Of a DNA stretch of 64,000 nt, positions 16,628 to 26,190 are shown piece after piece. The position numbers were made by a program, and so were the translations under genes. Where the stretch lies: assembly GCF_030848305.1 (NCBI RefSeq), contig NZ_CP114598.1, positions 930,001 through 994,000 on the forward strand, given 5' to 3'. Under the pieces are notes generated by a model. That model searched no databases and was not told where the DNA came from. It saw nothing but the letters and a program-made list of their open reading frames with translations. Numbering within the stretch: the first letter of the stretch is position 1; each line of letters starts with the position of its first letter. This DNA is from Akkermansia muciniphila. Lineage in GTDB: Bacteria > Verrucomicrobiota > Verrucomicrobiia > Verrucomicrobiales > Akkermansiaceae.

Positions 16628-17062
16628 TTAATCACGCTGCTGGCGTGAATACTTGTAGTAGCTCTGGAAGCTGAGTTCCGCAGGGAATTCGCTCAGACCG
16701 CCATTGGGATTGTACTCCTTGAGGCCGCTCATGCCGCAACGTCCTTGATACGGAGGCTTGTACGTGCACTTGTAAGTGGGAGCCCAGAAGGTGACAAGTT
16801 CATAGATTCCGTAGCCCATGCGCTCAAACATGGTAGCGGTGCCATCAACAATGCCTACGGAAAAACCGGCATAATCTCCTTCGCGGCTCGTCCAGTTGAT
16901 GATTCCCAGCGGAATTTCTTCAACGGAATAAATAAGGTTGGCGATGGCGCGGCCCAGCTTGCGGGTGGGGGTGTATTCGGAAGCGGGGGGAGCCTGAATG
17001 TCCGCGCTGGCGACGCCAAGGACGCCGGCGGCAAAAAGAGCTGAGATGATGGCACGTTTCAT
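16628..17062 (-). CDS. Putative exosortase system-associated protein (TIGR04073-like)
   Basis: A 144-residue exported protein with signal peptide MKRAIISALFAAGVLGVASA. The mature part has the pattern ...TRKLGRAIANLIYSVEEIPLGI, then VGIVDGTATMFERMGYGIYELVTFWAP, which I associate with the TIGR04073 family found in exosortase/PEP-CTERM-bearing Verrucomicrobiota and related bacteria. Members are presumed envelope proteins with no known biochemical role. Two cysteines (in YKCTYK and GRCGMSG) could form a disulfide. Its presence fits the three PEP-CTERM proteins elsewhere in the window. It is separated from gpsA by 57 bp and has its own terminator. Confidence 0.7.
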   Translation of the reverse strand: MKRAIISALFAAGVLGVASADIQAPPASEYTPTRKLGRAIANLIYSVEEIPLGIINWTSREGDYAGFSVGIVDGTATMFERMGYGIYELVTFWAPTYKCTYKPPYQGRCGMSGLKEYNPNGGLSEFPAELSFQSYYKYSRQQRD

Positions 17063-17119
17063 ACTGATTGTTTATATAGTATAATTTGTCGAGGAAAAGC
17101 AACTCAAAAAAACAGAAAA

Positions 17120-18130
17120 TCAATCCGACTCCGGCCGGGGGTCACGCGTCATAAGTTCCGCAAGCGCTTCCATCGGCGGCTTGGATTCATAAAGAACGGA
17201 ATAAACGGCGTCAATCAGGGGAGTCCTGACATCCAGCTTCCGCGCAATTTCATAGACGGAAAGGGTGTTGGGCACCCCTTCCGCCACCATGCCCAGGGTA
17301 TCCAGGATTTCCTGGAGGCTTTTCCCTTCCGCCAGTCTCCGCCCCACCGTCTGGTTGCGGGAATGGCGGGAATAGCAGGTAACGATCAGATCGCCTACTC
17401 CGGAAAGGCCCATGAAGGTTTCCCTGCGGCCCCCGCTGGCGACGCCGATGCGCGTCATTTCAGCCAGGCCGCGGGTCAGCAGAGCGGCCTGGGCATTGTC
17501 CCCCAGATTCAGTCCTTCGCATAAGCCGGCCCCGATGGCAAAGACGTTCTTAATCGTTCCGCCCAGCTGCATGCCGATAATATCCGTAGCGGAATAAACA
17601 CGGAAGGTTTTGGATGCAAATATCTGCTGCGCCCAATCCGCATATTTCGGATCTTCAAATCCAATCAGGGAAGCGGACGGAAGGCCCAGGCAGATATCTT
17701 CCGCATGATTGGGACCGGAAAGCACGCCTATGGGGTTGGAGGGCAGATATTCCTGGAGGATTTCCGTCATTCTTTTATGGGTTCCCTGTTCAATGCCCTT
17801 GGTGCAGGAGACGATGACGGCATCCGGCAGCACCGGCAGGCTGCGCAGCTGCTGGGCCACGGAACGCATGGCCACGGAAGGGACCACTACCACAATGAGC
17901 CCCGCGTCCCTTACCTGATCCAGGTCGCAAGTAGGATGAATATTGGGGGCCAGAGGAAGGGCGGTTTTCGAAAGGACCGGGCTGCGCCTTGTTTCGGCCA
18001 GCTGCCTGGCCTGAGCCTCTTCCGGCGTCCACAGGACGACTTCACATTCCCGGGTCGCCAGAACCATGGAGAGGGCCGTGCCCCAGGAACCGGCGCCAAT
18101 GACTGCTATTTTATGTAACCGATTCATCAT
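17120..18130 (-). CDS. gpsA: NAD(P)+-dependent glycerol-3-phosphate dehydrogenase
   Basis: A 336-residue cytoplasmic enzyme reducing dihydroxyacetone phosphate to sn-glycerol 3-phosphate, the backbone for phospholipids. The N-terminal Rossmann motif is AVIGAGSWGTAL (about 9-20). VSCTKGIE, LSGPNHAEDI, IGMQLGGTIKNVFAIGAGLCEGLNLGDN (with the catalytic Lys in IKNV), and SGVGDLIVTCYSRHSRNQTVGRRL are all present. The ATG follows the plsY stop by one base, so the two lipid genes are one transcript. Length is normal. Confidence 0.97.
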   Translation of the reverse strand: MMNRLHKIAVIGAGSWGTALSMVLATRECEVVLWTPEEAQARQLAETRRSPVLSKTALPLAPNIHPTCDLDQVRDAGLIVVVVPSVAMRSVAQQLRSLPVLPDAVIVSCTKGIEQGTHKRMTEILQEYLPSNPIGVLSGPNHAEDICLGLPSASLIGFEDPKYADWAQQIFASKTFRVYSATDIIGMQLGGTIKNVFAIGAGLCEGLNLGDNAQAALLTRGLAEMTRIGVASGGRRETFMGLSGVGDLIVTCYSRHSRNQTVGRRLAEGKSLQEILDTLGMVAEGVPNTLSVYEIARKLDVRTPLIDAVYSVLYESKPPMEALAELMTRDPRPESD

Positions 18131-18131
18131 C

Positions 18132-18776
18132 TTACTTGGACTTTTTGGAATAGAAGGAGTGCTCCGTTCCGTTGAGAAGCCTGATGATATTGGAACGGTG
18201 CTTGAGAATCACCAGCGCGCCCACTAACGTGAAAAAGGCGACGTAAAGTATCTGGGGGGAAACTGCCCCGGCCTGGCAAAGCGGATAAATCCACCATCCG
18301 GCGGCAATCATCACCACAGCGGCCACCAGGCTGGCCAGGGACACGATGCCGGAGATTCCCATAACCACCAGCCAAGAAGCCAGAGCCACGCAAGCCACCA
18401 CCGGATTGAGGGCAAATAAAACCCCCGCGGTTGTCGCTACGCCTTTTCCTCCCCTGAATTTCAGGAAACAGGTGTAAGTATGACCGAGTATAACCGCGAA
18501 ACAGGAGAGAACGACCAAGACATTGAAATCCCAGCCGCCCGCATCCCCCGTCAGGGACGGCAGCCAGTTCAAAGTGCCGAATACAGGAATGAATCCCTTT
18601 AAAAAGTCCAAAATGAAAACGGAAAGGCCCCATTTCCAGCCCAGCACGCGCCACGCGTTGGTAGCGCCTATGTTGCAGGAACCCTGCTGCCTCAGGTCAA
18701 TTCCTTTGACTCTGCCGGCAAGGTAGCCGAACGGAACCGCTCCAATCAGGTAATAGAAAACTATCCAGGCGATCAT
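18132..18776 (-). CDS. plsY: Glycerol-3-phosphate acyltransferase (acyl-phosphate-dependent)
   Basis: A 214-residue polytopic membrane protein that transfers an acyl group from acyl-phosphate to glycerol 3-phosphate, the first committed step of phosphatidic-acid synthesis with PlsX. The three PlsY motifs are visible: GAVPFGYLAGRVKGIDLRQQGSCNIGATNAWRVLG near the N-terminus, FRGGKGVATTAGV in the middle, and LVGALVILKHRSNIIRLLNGTE at the end. About five TM segments are predicted. The ATG at 18,776 is chosen over one 12 codons upstream. Its product is used directly with that of the coupled gpsA gene. Confidence 0.95.
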   Translation of the reverse strand: MIAWIVFYYLIGAVPFGYLAGRVKGIDLRQQGSCNIGATNAWRVLGWKWGLSVFILDFLKGFIPVFGTLNWLPSLTGDAGGWDFNVLVVLSCFAVILGHTYTCFLKFRGGKGVATTAGVLFALNPVVACVALASWLVVMGISGIVSLASLVAAVVMIAAGWWIYPLCQAGAVSPQILYVAFFTLVGALVILKHRSNIIRLLNGTEHSFYSKKSK

Positions 18777-19027
18777 GTTGTGTGAATTGTATTCTACCCC
18801 TCCGCCAGTCAAATGACAATGGGGAAATCAATTCCGGCCCAGTTCTTTCCGGAGGAGCCGCTCCCGTAAAAGAGCTCCATGCCTGAAGCTTCCTTCAACT
18901 CCGCATCTTCAGCATTCTCCGTCTCCCTGCCTGCGGAAAAAGCCTTGTTCAAAGCGCAATAAAAACAACGCGGACATTTTCCGCCCGTACAAAACCATGC
19001 TCCCGCATTTCCTTTGCCGGAATCAGC

Positions 19028-19813
19028 TTATTTCGCGCCCGCACAGGGTTTTCGCATGACGGCGGCCCAGACGGAAGCATTATCCTGCTGGGGCTCCAGC
19101 ATATCCTTCACCTGTTCCATGATAGTTTCCACCAGCTCCCGGCTGGAACAATCCCTGGCCTTTTGAAGAGCCAGGAAAGAAGGTTCTCTCAACAGCTCGC
19201 TCCAAACCTGCAGGCCATCCGAACAGGCCAGCACCGCATCTCCCGGATGCAGAAGCAGGGGCATGGCGCTGATATCCACCAGTTCCATGGGGCCGCCCAT
19301 GACGGCGGAACGGAGAACGGAACGCTGCCGAAGCGCGCCTTGAAGGGACATTTTCCCTTTCCGGTAAAGGCAATCCGCAATCGGTCTCATGGAATGGTCT
19401 TCATTCAGACGGTCCATGCGGAAACTGTCTGCCCCGCTCCATAAATAAAGGGGGGAGTCCCCCACACTGATCCACCACAGGAAATGGTCGCGGATGAAGA
19501 CGGCCAGCAACGTGGTCCCGGATTCCTCCGGTTCCTTCTGAATGGCGGCCAACGCCCTGTTGGCCGCATGCAGAGCAGCCGTTAAACGTTCCGGGATATC
19601 CTCTATGCCGCTTTCCGCAAATACTGCGGCAAATTCCTGCGCTACCACACAGGAGGCGCGATCCCCGCGAAGATGCCCTCCCATGCCGTCGCACACAATG
19701 CCCAGCATCCCGCCGGCGGCGGGAAGACTTTTAACCACGTCTTCCTGTTCGCGGCGTTTGCCGATCCATTGGGCGGAAGCGCAATCCAGAATATCCAGGG
19801 TGCTGGAAGCCAT
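19028..19813 (-). CDS. PP2C-family serine/threonine protein phosphatase
   Basis: A 261-residue protein with metal-dependent phosphatase motifs: RREQEDV (about 20-26), VCDGMGGHLRGD (40-51) with the metal-binding Asp42-Gly43, SGTTLLAVF, SVGDSPLYL, LACSDGLQVW, and the terminal QQDNASVW with a metal-binding Asp. No membrane segment or sensor domain is visible, so it is probably a stand-alone cytosolic phosphatase. It lies 17 bp after lysS on the same strand and likely shares its transcript. No kinase is adjacent. Confidence 0.9.
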   Translation of the reverse strand: MASSTLDILDCASAQWIGKRREQEDVVKSLPAAGGMLGIVCDGMGGHLRGDRASCVVAQEFAAVFAESGIEDIPERLTAALHAANRALAAIQKEPEESGTTLLAVFIRDHFLWWISVGDSPLYLWSGADSFRMDRLNEDHSMRPIADCLYRKGKMSLQGALRQRSVLRSAVMGGPMELVDISAMPLLLHPGDAVLACSDGLQVWSELLREPSFLALQKARDCSSRELVETIMEQVKDMLEPQQDNASVWAAVMRKPCAGAK

Positions 19814-19829
19814 GCAACAGTGGTTTGGA

Positions 19830-21311
19830 TTAACTGTCCTTACGTTTCAGCTGCGGGAAGAGCAACACGTCGCGGATGGAGGAAGCCCCCGTCAGCATCA
19901 TGACGACGCGGTCGATACCGATGCCGATGCCGCCTGCGGAGGGCATTCCGTATTCCAGCGTCTCAATGAAATCATAGTCCACACGCTGGGTCTCTCCGGC
20001 AGCCTGGTGTTCCAGGCGTTCCTTTTGCACGTCAGGATCGTTCAATTCCGAATAGCCGGGGGAAATTTCCTGCCCGTTGATCACCAGTTCATAAACGTCC
20101 ACCACATCCGGATTTTCCCGGTTCAGTTTGGCGAGGGGGACCAGATCCTTGGCCACGTGGGTAACGAAGCAGGGGTTCATGGTCTTTTCCTCCACCAGTT
20201 TTTCATAAACCTGCTGGGAAACGTCCACATCTTTCATATCCGGGCTGATTTCCACTCCCAGCTCTTCACAGCGGGCGCGGCGCGCTTCGGGGGAAATGTC
20301 AAACCAGTCTTCTCCCGCCACGCCGCGGATCAGGTCCTGATAGTCGGCGCGTTTCCAGGGACGGGTGAGGTCGATGGTGTAAAGCACGTTGCCCTCCGCG
20401 TCCTTGTGGTCAATCTGAAGGCCCCCGCAGAATTTTTCCGCCAGATGGCAGATGAGTTCCTCCACCATATTCGCCATGGTTTCAAAATCGCCGCAGGCGC
20501 AATAGGCTTCCAGCATGGTGAATTCCGGGTTGTGGCGGCGGTCAATGCCTTCATTGCGGAAGCTGCGGTTGAGTTCGAAAATTTTGGTGAAGCCGCCCAC
20601 CATCAGACGCTTGAGGAAAAGCTCCGGGGCAATGCGCAATGTCAACGGCATATCCAGCGCGTTATGGTACGTTTCAAACGGCTTGGCGGCGGCGCCACCG
20701 GCCACATCCTGAAGCATGGGGGTCTCCACTTCCAGATATCCGCGTTCCTGGAGAAAGCGGCGGATTTCCGCAATCATGAGGGAGCGCGTAACGAACAGGG
20801 AGGCGCTTTCCTCATTGGAAATAAGGTCCAGGTGGCGCTTGCGGTAGGTGACCTCCTTGTCCGCCAATCCGTGCCATTTGTCCGGCAGGGGGCGGAGGCT
20901 TTTGGAAAGAATGGTCAGTCCGGATACCTTCACGGTAGGTTCTCCGGTACGGGTCAGGAACGTGGTTCCCTTAATGCCGACCCAGTCCCCGCGATCCAGG
21001 AGCTTCCAAAGCTTCCAGGTAGTTTCATCCACCTCATTCTTATGCAGGAACCCCTGGATTTTCCCCCGTACGTCCCCAATGACGAAAAACTGGGACTTGC
21101 CCATGTCGCGAATAGCCAGAAGGCGGCCGGCGACGGCTACCTGTTTGTCTTCCTGGAAATCGGCTTTCAACCCGGCGGGAGTGGTGGTCACGTCAAATCT
21201 TGCGCCATAGGGATCAATTCCCAGCTCGCGGATTTTGGCGAGCTTGTCGCGGCGCACGGCAATAAGTTCGGATTCCGTCGTGGTCGGATGTGCCTGCTGT
21301 TGTTCGGACAT
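19830..21311 (-). CDS. lysS: Lysyl-tRNA synthetase, class II
   Basis: A 493-residue cytoplasmic enzyme charging tRNA-Lys. The N-terminal OB-fold anticodon-binding domain (about 60-160; VAGRLLAIRDMGKSQFFVIGD) is followed by the class II catalytic core. That core has motif 1 around VETPMLQ, motif 2 FRNEGIDRRHNPEFTMLEAY with the ATP-binding Arg, and motif 3 GGIGIGIDRVVMMLTG. Length is typical. The leader region upstream shows no T-box or other riboswitch that I recognise. Confidence 0.97.
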   Translation of the reverse strand: MSEQQQAHPTTTESELIAVRRDKLAKIRELGIDPYGARFDVTTTPAGLKADFQEDKQVAVAGRLLAIRDMGKSQFFVIGDVRGKIQGFLHKNEVDETTWKLWKLLDRGDWVGIKGTTFLTRTGEPTVKVSGLTILSKSLRPLPDKWHGLADKEVTYRKRHLDLISNEESASLFVTRSLMIAEIRRFLQERGYLEVETPMLQDVAGGAAAKPFETYHNALDMPLTLRIAPELFLKRLMVGGFTKIFELNRSFRNEGIDRRHNPEFTMLEAYCACGDFETMANMVEELICHLAEKFCGGLQIDHKDAEGNVLYTIDLTRPWKRADYQDLIRGVAGEDWFDISPEARRARCEELGVEISPDMKDVDVSQQVYEKLVEEKTMNPCFVTHVAKDLVPLAKLNRENPDVVDVYELVINGQEISPGYSELNDPDVQKERLEHQAAGETQRVDYDFIETLEYGMPSAGGIGIGIDRVVMMLTGASSIRDVLLFPQLKRKDS

Positions 21312-21619
21312 AGTGCGGGGATTCTAAAGGCTTGCTTCCGTTTTGGCTAGCGCATTGTCAGGCAGAGGAGCATTTTTGACAGCCGGGGTTGATCCGGAAC
21401 ACGCCTCGGCCTTCCCGCCGCTCTTGCAAAAAGCCCGGACAGAACCACATAAAACACGATATTCAAAGGAATTGAAAAGAAACTGGTCTTATTATTAAAA
21501 AATGACCCGCAAAACCCCACATACGCATAATTGCTTTTACCTTTGGCATCAGACATGTTATAAATATCCTCGTTAAGACGCACCTTATTTATCAATCTTA
21601 TAACTATCCGTGCAGACTT
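21312..21619. other. Divergent promoter region between lysS and nifJ
   Basis: No gene is supported. The half nearer nifJ is AT-rich and contains TTTACC (21,536) and TATAAA spaced 17 bp apart, a plausible promoter for nifJ. An 82-codon minus-strand frame (21,347-21,595) has a poor composition and no recognisable features. Confidence 0.4.
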
Positions 21620-24600
21620 ATGAGTGATCAGACAACCGTAACTTACAGCACGATTGACGCTAACGAAGCCGTAGCCTCCGTAGCCTATCGTTTTTCTGAA
21701 GTCATTGCCATTTACCCCATTACACCATCTTCTCCGATGGGCGAATCAGCTGAAAGCTGGGCCGCCGTCAACAAGAAGAACCTGTGGGGCACCGTTCCCT
21801 CTGTGGTAGAAATGCAGAGTGAAGGCGGCGCGGCAGGCACCGTTCACGGCGCCCTCCAGACCGGAGCGCTGGCAACCACGTTCACCGCATCCCAGGGGCT
21901 CCTGCTGATGATCCCGAACATGTTCAAAATCGCAGGGGAACTGACTCCCGCCGTGTTCCACGTGGCCGCCCGCTCCCTGGCCTACCAGGCCCTCTCCATC
22001 TTCGGCGACCACAGTGACGTGATGAGCGCCCGTTCCTGCGGATGGGCCATGCTGTGCGGCTCCTCCACCCAGGAAGCGGCGGACTTCGCCGTCATTTCCC
22101 ACGCCGCCACGCTGGAATCCCGCATTCCTTTCATCAACTTCTTTGACGGTTTCCGCACGTCCCACGAAATCGGCAAGATTGCAAACATCACGGACGACAC
22201 CCTGAACGGCATGATCAAGCAGGAATGGCTGGATTCCTTCCGGGAACGGGCCCTGACTCCCGATGCTCCCGTCCTGCGCGGCACTGCCCAAAACCCGGAC
22301 GTTTACTTCCAGGGACGTGAAACGGTCAACCGTTTCTATGAAGCTACCCCGGCCATTGTCCAGAACGCCATGGACAGGTTCGCGGAACTTACCGGCCGTT
22401 CCTACCATCTGGTGGACTACACCGGCGCTCCGGACGCCGAACGCGTCATTATCCTGATGGGATCCGGCGCTGAAGCCGTGGAAGAAACGGTAGAAGCCAT
22501 GATGACCCGGGAAAACGCCAAAGTGGGCGTGCTGAAGGTGCGCCTGTTCCGTCCCTTCCCCGCCGCCGAACTTGTCAAGGCTCTTCCCGCTACGGTCAGG
22601 AAAATTGCCGTGCTGGACCGCACCAAGGAACCCGGCTCCCAGGGAGAACCGCTCCACCAGGACATCATCCAGGCCCTCTTCGACGCCCAGGCCAACGGCA
22701 CGCTGCCCTTCACCGACGGCATGCCCAAGGTGGTAGGCGGACGCTACGGCCTCTCCTCCAAGGAATTCACCCCCGCCATGGTCAAGGGCGTCTATGACAA
22801 CCTGGCTCTGGACACTCCCAAGAACCATTTCACCATCGGCATCAACGACGACGTGCTGGGAACCAGCCTTCCGTATGATGAAGATTATTCCACGGAAGCG
22901 GACGACGTGACGCGGGCCATGTTCTTCGGCCTCGGGTCCGACGGCACCGTAGGCGCCAACAAGGACGCTATCAAGATCATCGGCCAGCATACGGACCTGT
23001 ATGTGCAGGGCTACTTCGTGTACGACTCCAAGAAATCAGGCTCCTCCACCATCTCCCACCTGCGCTTCGGCCCCCGTCCGATCAAGTCCACATACCTGAT
23101 CACCAAGGCAAACTTCCTGGCTCTGCACCAGCCCTCCCTGCTGGATCTGTTCGATTTCCTGAAGAATGCCGCCAACGGCGCCACTTTCCTGATGAACAGC
23201 CCGCATCCTGCGGACAAGCTTTGGGACACGCTGCCCGCCCGCATGCAGCAGCAGATTCTGGACAAGAACATCAAGCTCTACACGATTGACGCCTTTGCCG
23301 TAGCGCGTAAGACAGGCATGGGCGGCCGCATCAACATGATCATGCAGACCTGCTTCTTCAAGCTGGCCAGCGTGATTCCCGCGGATGAAGCTATCGGCTA
23401 CATCAAAAAGGCCATTGCCAAAACCTACGCCAAGAAGGGGCAGGATGTTGTTGACAAAAACATTGCCGCCGTGGACGCCACGCTGGAAAATCTGCATCAG
23501 GTGGACACAACCGGCAAGACTGTCAACGGACACGCCATTCCGTCCGCCATGTCCCCGGACGCTCCGGACTACGTCCAAAACATCCTCGGCAAGATGATGT
23601 GCGGCGAAGGCGACAGCATCCCGGTCAGCCAAATGCCTGTGGACGGCACGTTCCCGAACGGCACGTCCCAGTACGAAAAGCGCAATCTGGCCCTGGACCT
23701 GCCGGAATGGGATCCGACCCTTTGCATCCAGTGCGGCAAGTGCACCGCCGTTTGTCCGCACGCGGTCATCCGCAGCAAATTCTTCTCTCCTGACGCCCTT
23801 GCGAACGCTCCGGAAGGGTTTGAATGCCTGGATGCCAAGCATCCGGACTGGAAGGGAGAAAAATTCGTCATTCAGATTTCCCCGAACGACTGTACGGGCT
23901 GTACGCTCTGCGCGGACGTCTGCCCCGCCAAGAGCAAGACGGACCCGACGCACAAGGCCCTGACCATGGTTCCGGCCGGGAAGATTCACGACAAGGAAGA
24001 AGCCAACTGGAACTTCTTCCTGAGCCTTCCGGACGTGGACCGCACCAAGGTAAAGACGGATAACATCCGCTCCATGCAGGTGCTGCGCCCGCTGTTCGAA
24101 TTCTCCGGCGCCTGCGCCGGCTGCGGTGAAACCCCGTATGTAAAAATGCTCTCCCAGCTCTTCGGCAACCGCCTGGTGGTAGCCAACGCTACGGGCTGCT
24201 CCTCCATTTACGGCGGCAACCTGCCCACCACCCCGTGGTCCCATGACTCCGAAGGACGCGGCCCCGCCTGGGCCAACTCCCTGTTTGAAGACAACGCCGA
24301 ATTCGGTCTTGGCTTCCGCGTCTCCCTGGACAAGCAGATGGAACACGCCATTGAGCTTCTTCATGAAGCCGCCGGCGTCGTGGGCCAGGAACTGGTGGAC
24401 CGGATACTGTCCAATCCGCAGAAGGATGAGGCGGACATCGCCCAGCAGCGTGAAAACATTGAAGAACTCAAGAAGAAAATCGCCGGCAAGCCGGAATGCG
24501 CGCGTCTCCTGACCCTTGCGGACAAACTCGTCCGCAAGAGCGTGTGGATTCTGGGCGGCGACGGCTGGGCCTACGACATCGGCTACGGCGGCCTGGACCA

Positions 24601-25198
24601 CATCCTGGCCAGCGGACGGAATGTGAAGGTGCTGGTCATGGATACGGAAGTATACTCCAATACCGGCGGCCAGTGCTCCAAATCCACCCCGCGCGCCGCA
24701 GTAGCCAAATTCGCCACGACCGGCAAGCCCGGCGTGAAGAAGGATCTGGGGCTCATGGCCATGACTTACGGCAACGTGTACGTGGCCTCCGTCGCCCTCG
24801 GCGCCAAGGACGAACACACGCTGAAAGCCTTTGTGGAAGCGGAAGCCTATGACGGCCCGGCTCTCATCATCGCCTACTCCCACTGCATCTCCCACGGCAT
24901 CAATATGGCCAAGGGCCTGCAGCAGCAGAAGGCATGGGTGGATTCCGGCCGGGTTCTGCTCTACCGCTATAATCCGGACCTGACCCGCCAGGGCAAGAAT
25001 CCGCTGATTGTGGAAGGCAAGGGCCCGAAGGGCGATCTGCGTGATGTGCTGCTCAGCGAAAACCGCTTCAAGCTTCTGGCGAAGACCAATAAGGAAGGAT
25101 TTGAAAAACTCCTTGAAGAAGCCCAGAAGGATGTCTGGCACCGCTGGAACCTGTACCAGAGCATTGCCGGCATGGGTGCCGACAAGCCCGCAGAATAA
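21620..25198 (+). CDS. nifJ: Pyruvate:ferredoxin (flavodoxin) oxidoreductase, single-chain
   Basis: A 1192-residue homodimer-type PFOR that oxidises pyruvate with CoA to acetyl-CoA and CO2, passing electrons to ferredoxin or flavodoxin; this is the central anaerobic pyruvate reaction. The N-terminal pyruvate-binding part begins with TIDANEAVASVAYRFSEV and YPITPSSPMGE. Two 4Fe-4S motifs lie in the ferredoxin insert: CIQCGKCTAVCP from about residue 702 and CTGCTLCADVCP from about 758. The proximal cluster cysteines include CAGCGETPY, and the thiamine-diphosphate motif GGDGWAYDIGYGGLDH lies near 977. Codon usage is strongly biased to a C-rich third position, as expected for a highly expressed gene. 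A strong terminator follows. Confidence 0.98.
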   Translation: MSDQTTVTYSTIDANEAVASVAYRFSEVIAIYPITPSSPMGESAESWAAVNKKNLWGTVPSVVEMQSEGGAAGTVHGALQTGALATTFTASQGLLLMIPNMFKIAGELTPAVFHVAARSLAYQALSIFGDHSDVMSARSCGWAMLCGSSTQEAADFAVISHAATLESRIPFINFFDGFRTSHEIGKIANITDDTLNGMIKQEWLDSFRERALTPDAPVLRGTAQNPDVYFQGRETVNRFYEATPAIVQNAMDRFAELTGRSYHLVDYTGAPDAERVIILMGSGAEAVEETVEAMMTRENAKVGVLKVRLFRPFPAAELVKALPATVRKIAVLDRTKEPGSQGEPLHQDIIQALFDAQANGTLPFTDGMPKVVGGRYGLSSKEFTPAMVKGVYDNLALDTPKNHFTIGINDDVLGTSLPYDEDYSTEADDVTRAMFFGLGSDGTVGANKDAIKIIGQHTDLYVQGYFVYDSKKSGSSTISHLRFGPRPIKSTYLITKANFLALHQPSLLDLFDFLKNAANGATFLMNSPHPADKLWDTLPARMQQQILDKNIKLYTIDAFAVARKTGMGGRINMIMQTCFFKLASVIPADEAIGYIKKAIAKTYAKKGQDVVDKNIAAVDATLENLHQVDTTGKTVNGHAIPSAMSPDAPDYVQNILGKMMCGEGDSIPVSQMPVDGTFPNGTSQYEKRNLALDLPEWDPTLCIQCGKCTAVCPHAVIRSKFFSPDALANAPEGFECLDAKHPDWKGEKFVIQISPNDCTGCTLCADVCPAKSKTDPTHKALTMVPAGKIHDKEEANWNFFLSLPDVDRTKVKTDNIRSMQVLRPLFEFSGACAGCGETPYVKMLSQLFGNRLVVANATGCSSIYGGNLPTTPWSHDSEGRGPAWANSLFEDNAEFGLGFRVSLDKQMEHAIELLHEAAGVVGQELVDRILSNPQKDEADIAQQRENIEELKKKIAGKPECARLLTLADKLVRKSVWILGGDGWAYDIGYGGLDHILASGRNVKVLVMDTEVYSNTGGQCSKSTPRAAVAKFATTGKPGVKKDLGLMAMTYGNVYVASVALGAKDEHTLKAFVEAEAYDGPALIIAYSHCISHGINMAKGLQQQKAWVDSGRVLLYRYNPDLTRQGKNPLIVEGKGPKGDLRDVLLSENRFKLLAKTNKEGFEKLLEEAQKDVWHRWNLYQSIAGMGADKPAE

Positions 25199-25218
25199 GG
25201 CAAAGGCCGCTTAACTTC

Positions 25219-25256
25219 AACGCCCCTGTCCGGTGTATCCGGCAGGGGCGTTTTTT
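25219..25256 (+). terminator. Intrinsic terminator of nifJ
   Basis: Long stem AACGCCCCTG...CCGG/CCGG...CAGGGGCGTT (25,219-25,252) with one unpaired base, followed by TTTTTT. It begins 20 bp after the nifJ stop. Confidence 0.92.
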
Positions 25257-25443
25257 ACTGCCGGATATTTCATGGGGAACAAACCATGAATATTTGGGAG
25301 GGGCCGTTTTTCCACCATGAAGCCGTGCAAGCAGGCTTTCCGAGCCAGAGCCGCCTTCCCTGAAAGCCGGAATTCAGTCTTTCCACCCCTGCAACACAGA
25401 ATAAGAACGCCCTATTATAGGGCTCCATTTCCGAACGGAGGTT

Positions 25444-25632
25444 CTAAAGGTCTTCCAATACAGCCGCAGCCTCCGCTGCCGACATGCCCAGGGCAAAGGC
25501 GAGCACTTCATGCGGCCAGGGAAATACCGGTTCCCTCACGCCCTCCCACCAGAAAAGCGCGGCCCTTCTTTCCTGCGGGCCGCGCCAGCGGAGAAACCGG
25601 AAAAAGGCGTTAAAGCAGGAATGCCTCTTCAA
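25444..25632 (-). CDS. Possible small protein coupled to the cupin gene
   Basis: A 62-codon frame whose TTG start overlaps the cupin TGA stop (TTGA). The product is rich in aromatic and charged residues (LRWRGPQERRAALFWWEGVREPVFPWP) and ends with an alanine-rich helix (EVLAFALGMSAAEAAAVLEDL). I recognise no family. In its favour are the coupled start and codon-like composition at the 3' end. Against it are the TTG start and lack of known relatives. A 6-bp hairpin (GCCCTA/TAGGGC, 25,407-25,421) lies after the stop. Confidence 0.3.
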   Translation of the reverse strand: MKRHSCFNAFFRFLRWRGPQERRAALFWWEGVREPVFPWPHEVLAFALGMSAAEAAAVLEDL

Positions 25633-26066
25633 GATTCCCGGAAATGGTGCACACCGGAGGAAGAGCATACCATTCCGGATGCCGTATCCGGAAAGTGGAC
25701 CACATCGGGCGTCAGGCGGGTGCCCACATCCAGATAGACCAGCTTCTCCGTTGCGGATCCGTTGCGGATAACATGCGCTCCCTCCGGGCTGGCGGGGAAT
25801 GCAATCGCATCCCCTTCTTTCAAACTTATTTCACCCTCAGGAGTACGCACAACGGCATGGCCCCTGATGATATAAAATACCTCTTCATTCACTTCATGGT
25901 AATGATAGCCATAGGCGTACGCCCCCGGCTCCACTTCCACGAAACTGGCCGCACATTTTCCGGCATCCGCTTCCTGAATGACGGGTTTTACCGCAAAGGA
26001 ATTGCCGTCCCGGCTAATAACCTGAGGCTCCGCCTCCTTGTAATTGGCAGTGATGATCTTGTTCAT
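25629..26066 (-). CDS. Cupin-domain protein
   Basis: A 145-residue small cupin. Motif 1 reads GYHYHEVNEEVFYIIRG (53-69) with candidate metal ligands His55, His57 and Glu61/62. Motif 2 has GDAIAFPASPEGAHVIRN with His98. The family typically continues after VVHFPDT for another 10-20 residues, including a conserved Asp-Tyr-Trp/Asp-Gly-Glu ending that is absent here, so the protein may be slightly shortened. Likely a metal-binding sugar or small-molecule isomerase, dioxygenase or sensor; the ligand is unknown. Divergently transcribed from an HxlR regulator that starts 125 bp away and probably controls it. Confidence 0.85.
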   Translation of the reverse strand: MNKIITANYKEAEPQVISRDGNSFAVKPVIQEADAGKCAASFVEVEPGAYAYGYHYHEVNEEVFYIIRGHAVVRTPEGEISLKEGDAIAFPASPEGAHVIRNGSATEKLVYLDVGTRLTPDVVHFPDTASGMVCSSSGVHHFRES

Positions 26067-26190
26067 GGCATTATCTGTTCATGCTTGCCGTAACGGCAGG
26101 CTCTTATTAAAATAGGCGGCAACATTCTTTCTGTAAAGTAGGCAGAAAATAGTGCCCTAGGTTCCTGAAAGAAACCATCTCTTAAAATAA

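Noticed and set aside
21954-21969. A third parS-like sequence (TGTTCCACGTGG then CCGC) inside nifJ.
   Set aside because: The last four of 16 positions mismatch, destroying the palindrome; it is explained by the codons for Val-Phe-His-Val-Ala.
21746-25141. Very long open frames on the minus strand inside nifJ (414 and 701 codons).
   Set aside because: They are antisense shadows of a GC-rich, strongly codon-biased gene. Their translations are rich in Gly, His, Val and Gln with no domain, while the plus frame is unmistakable PFOR.
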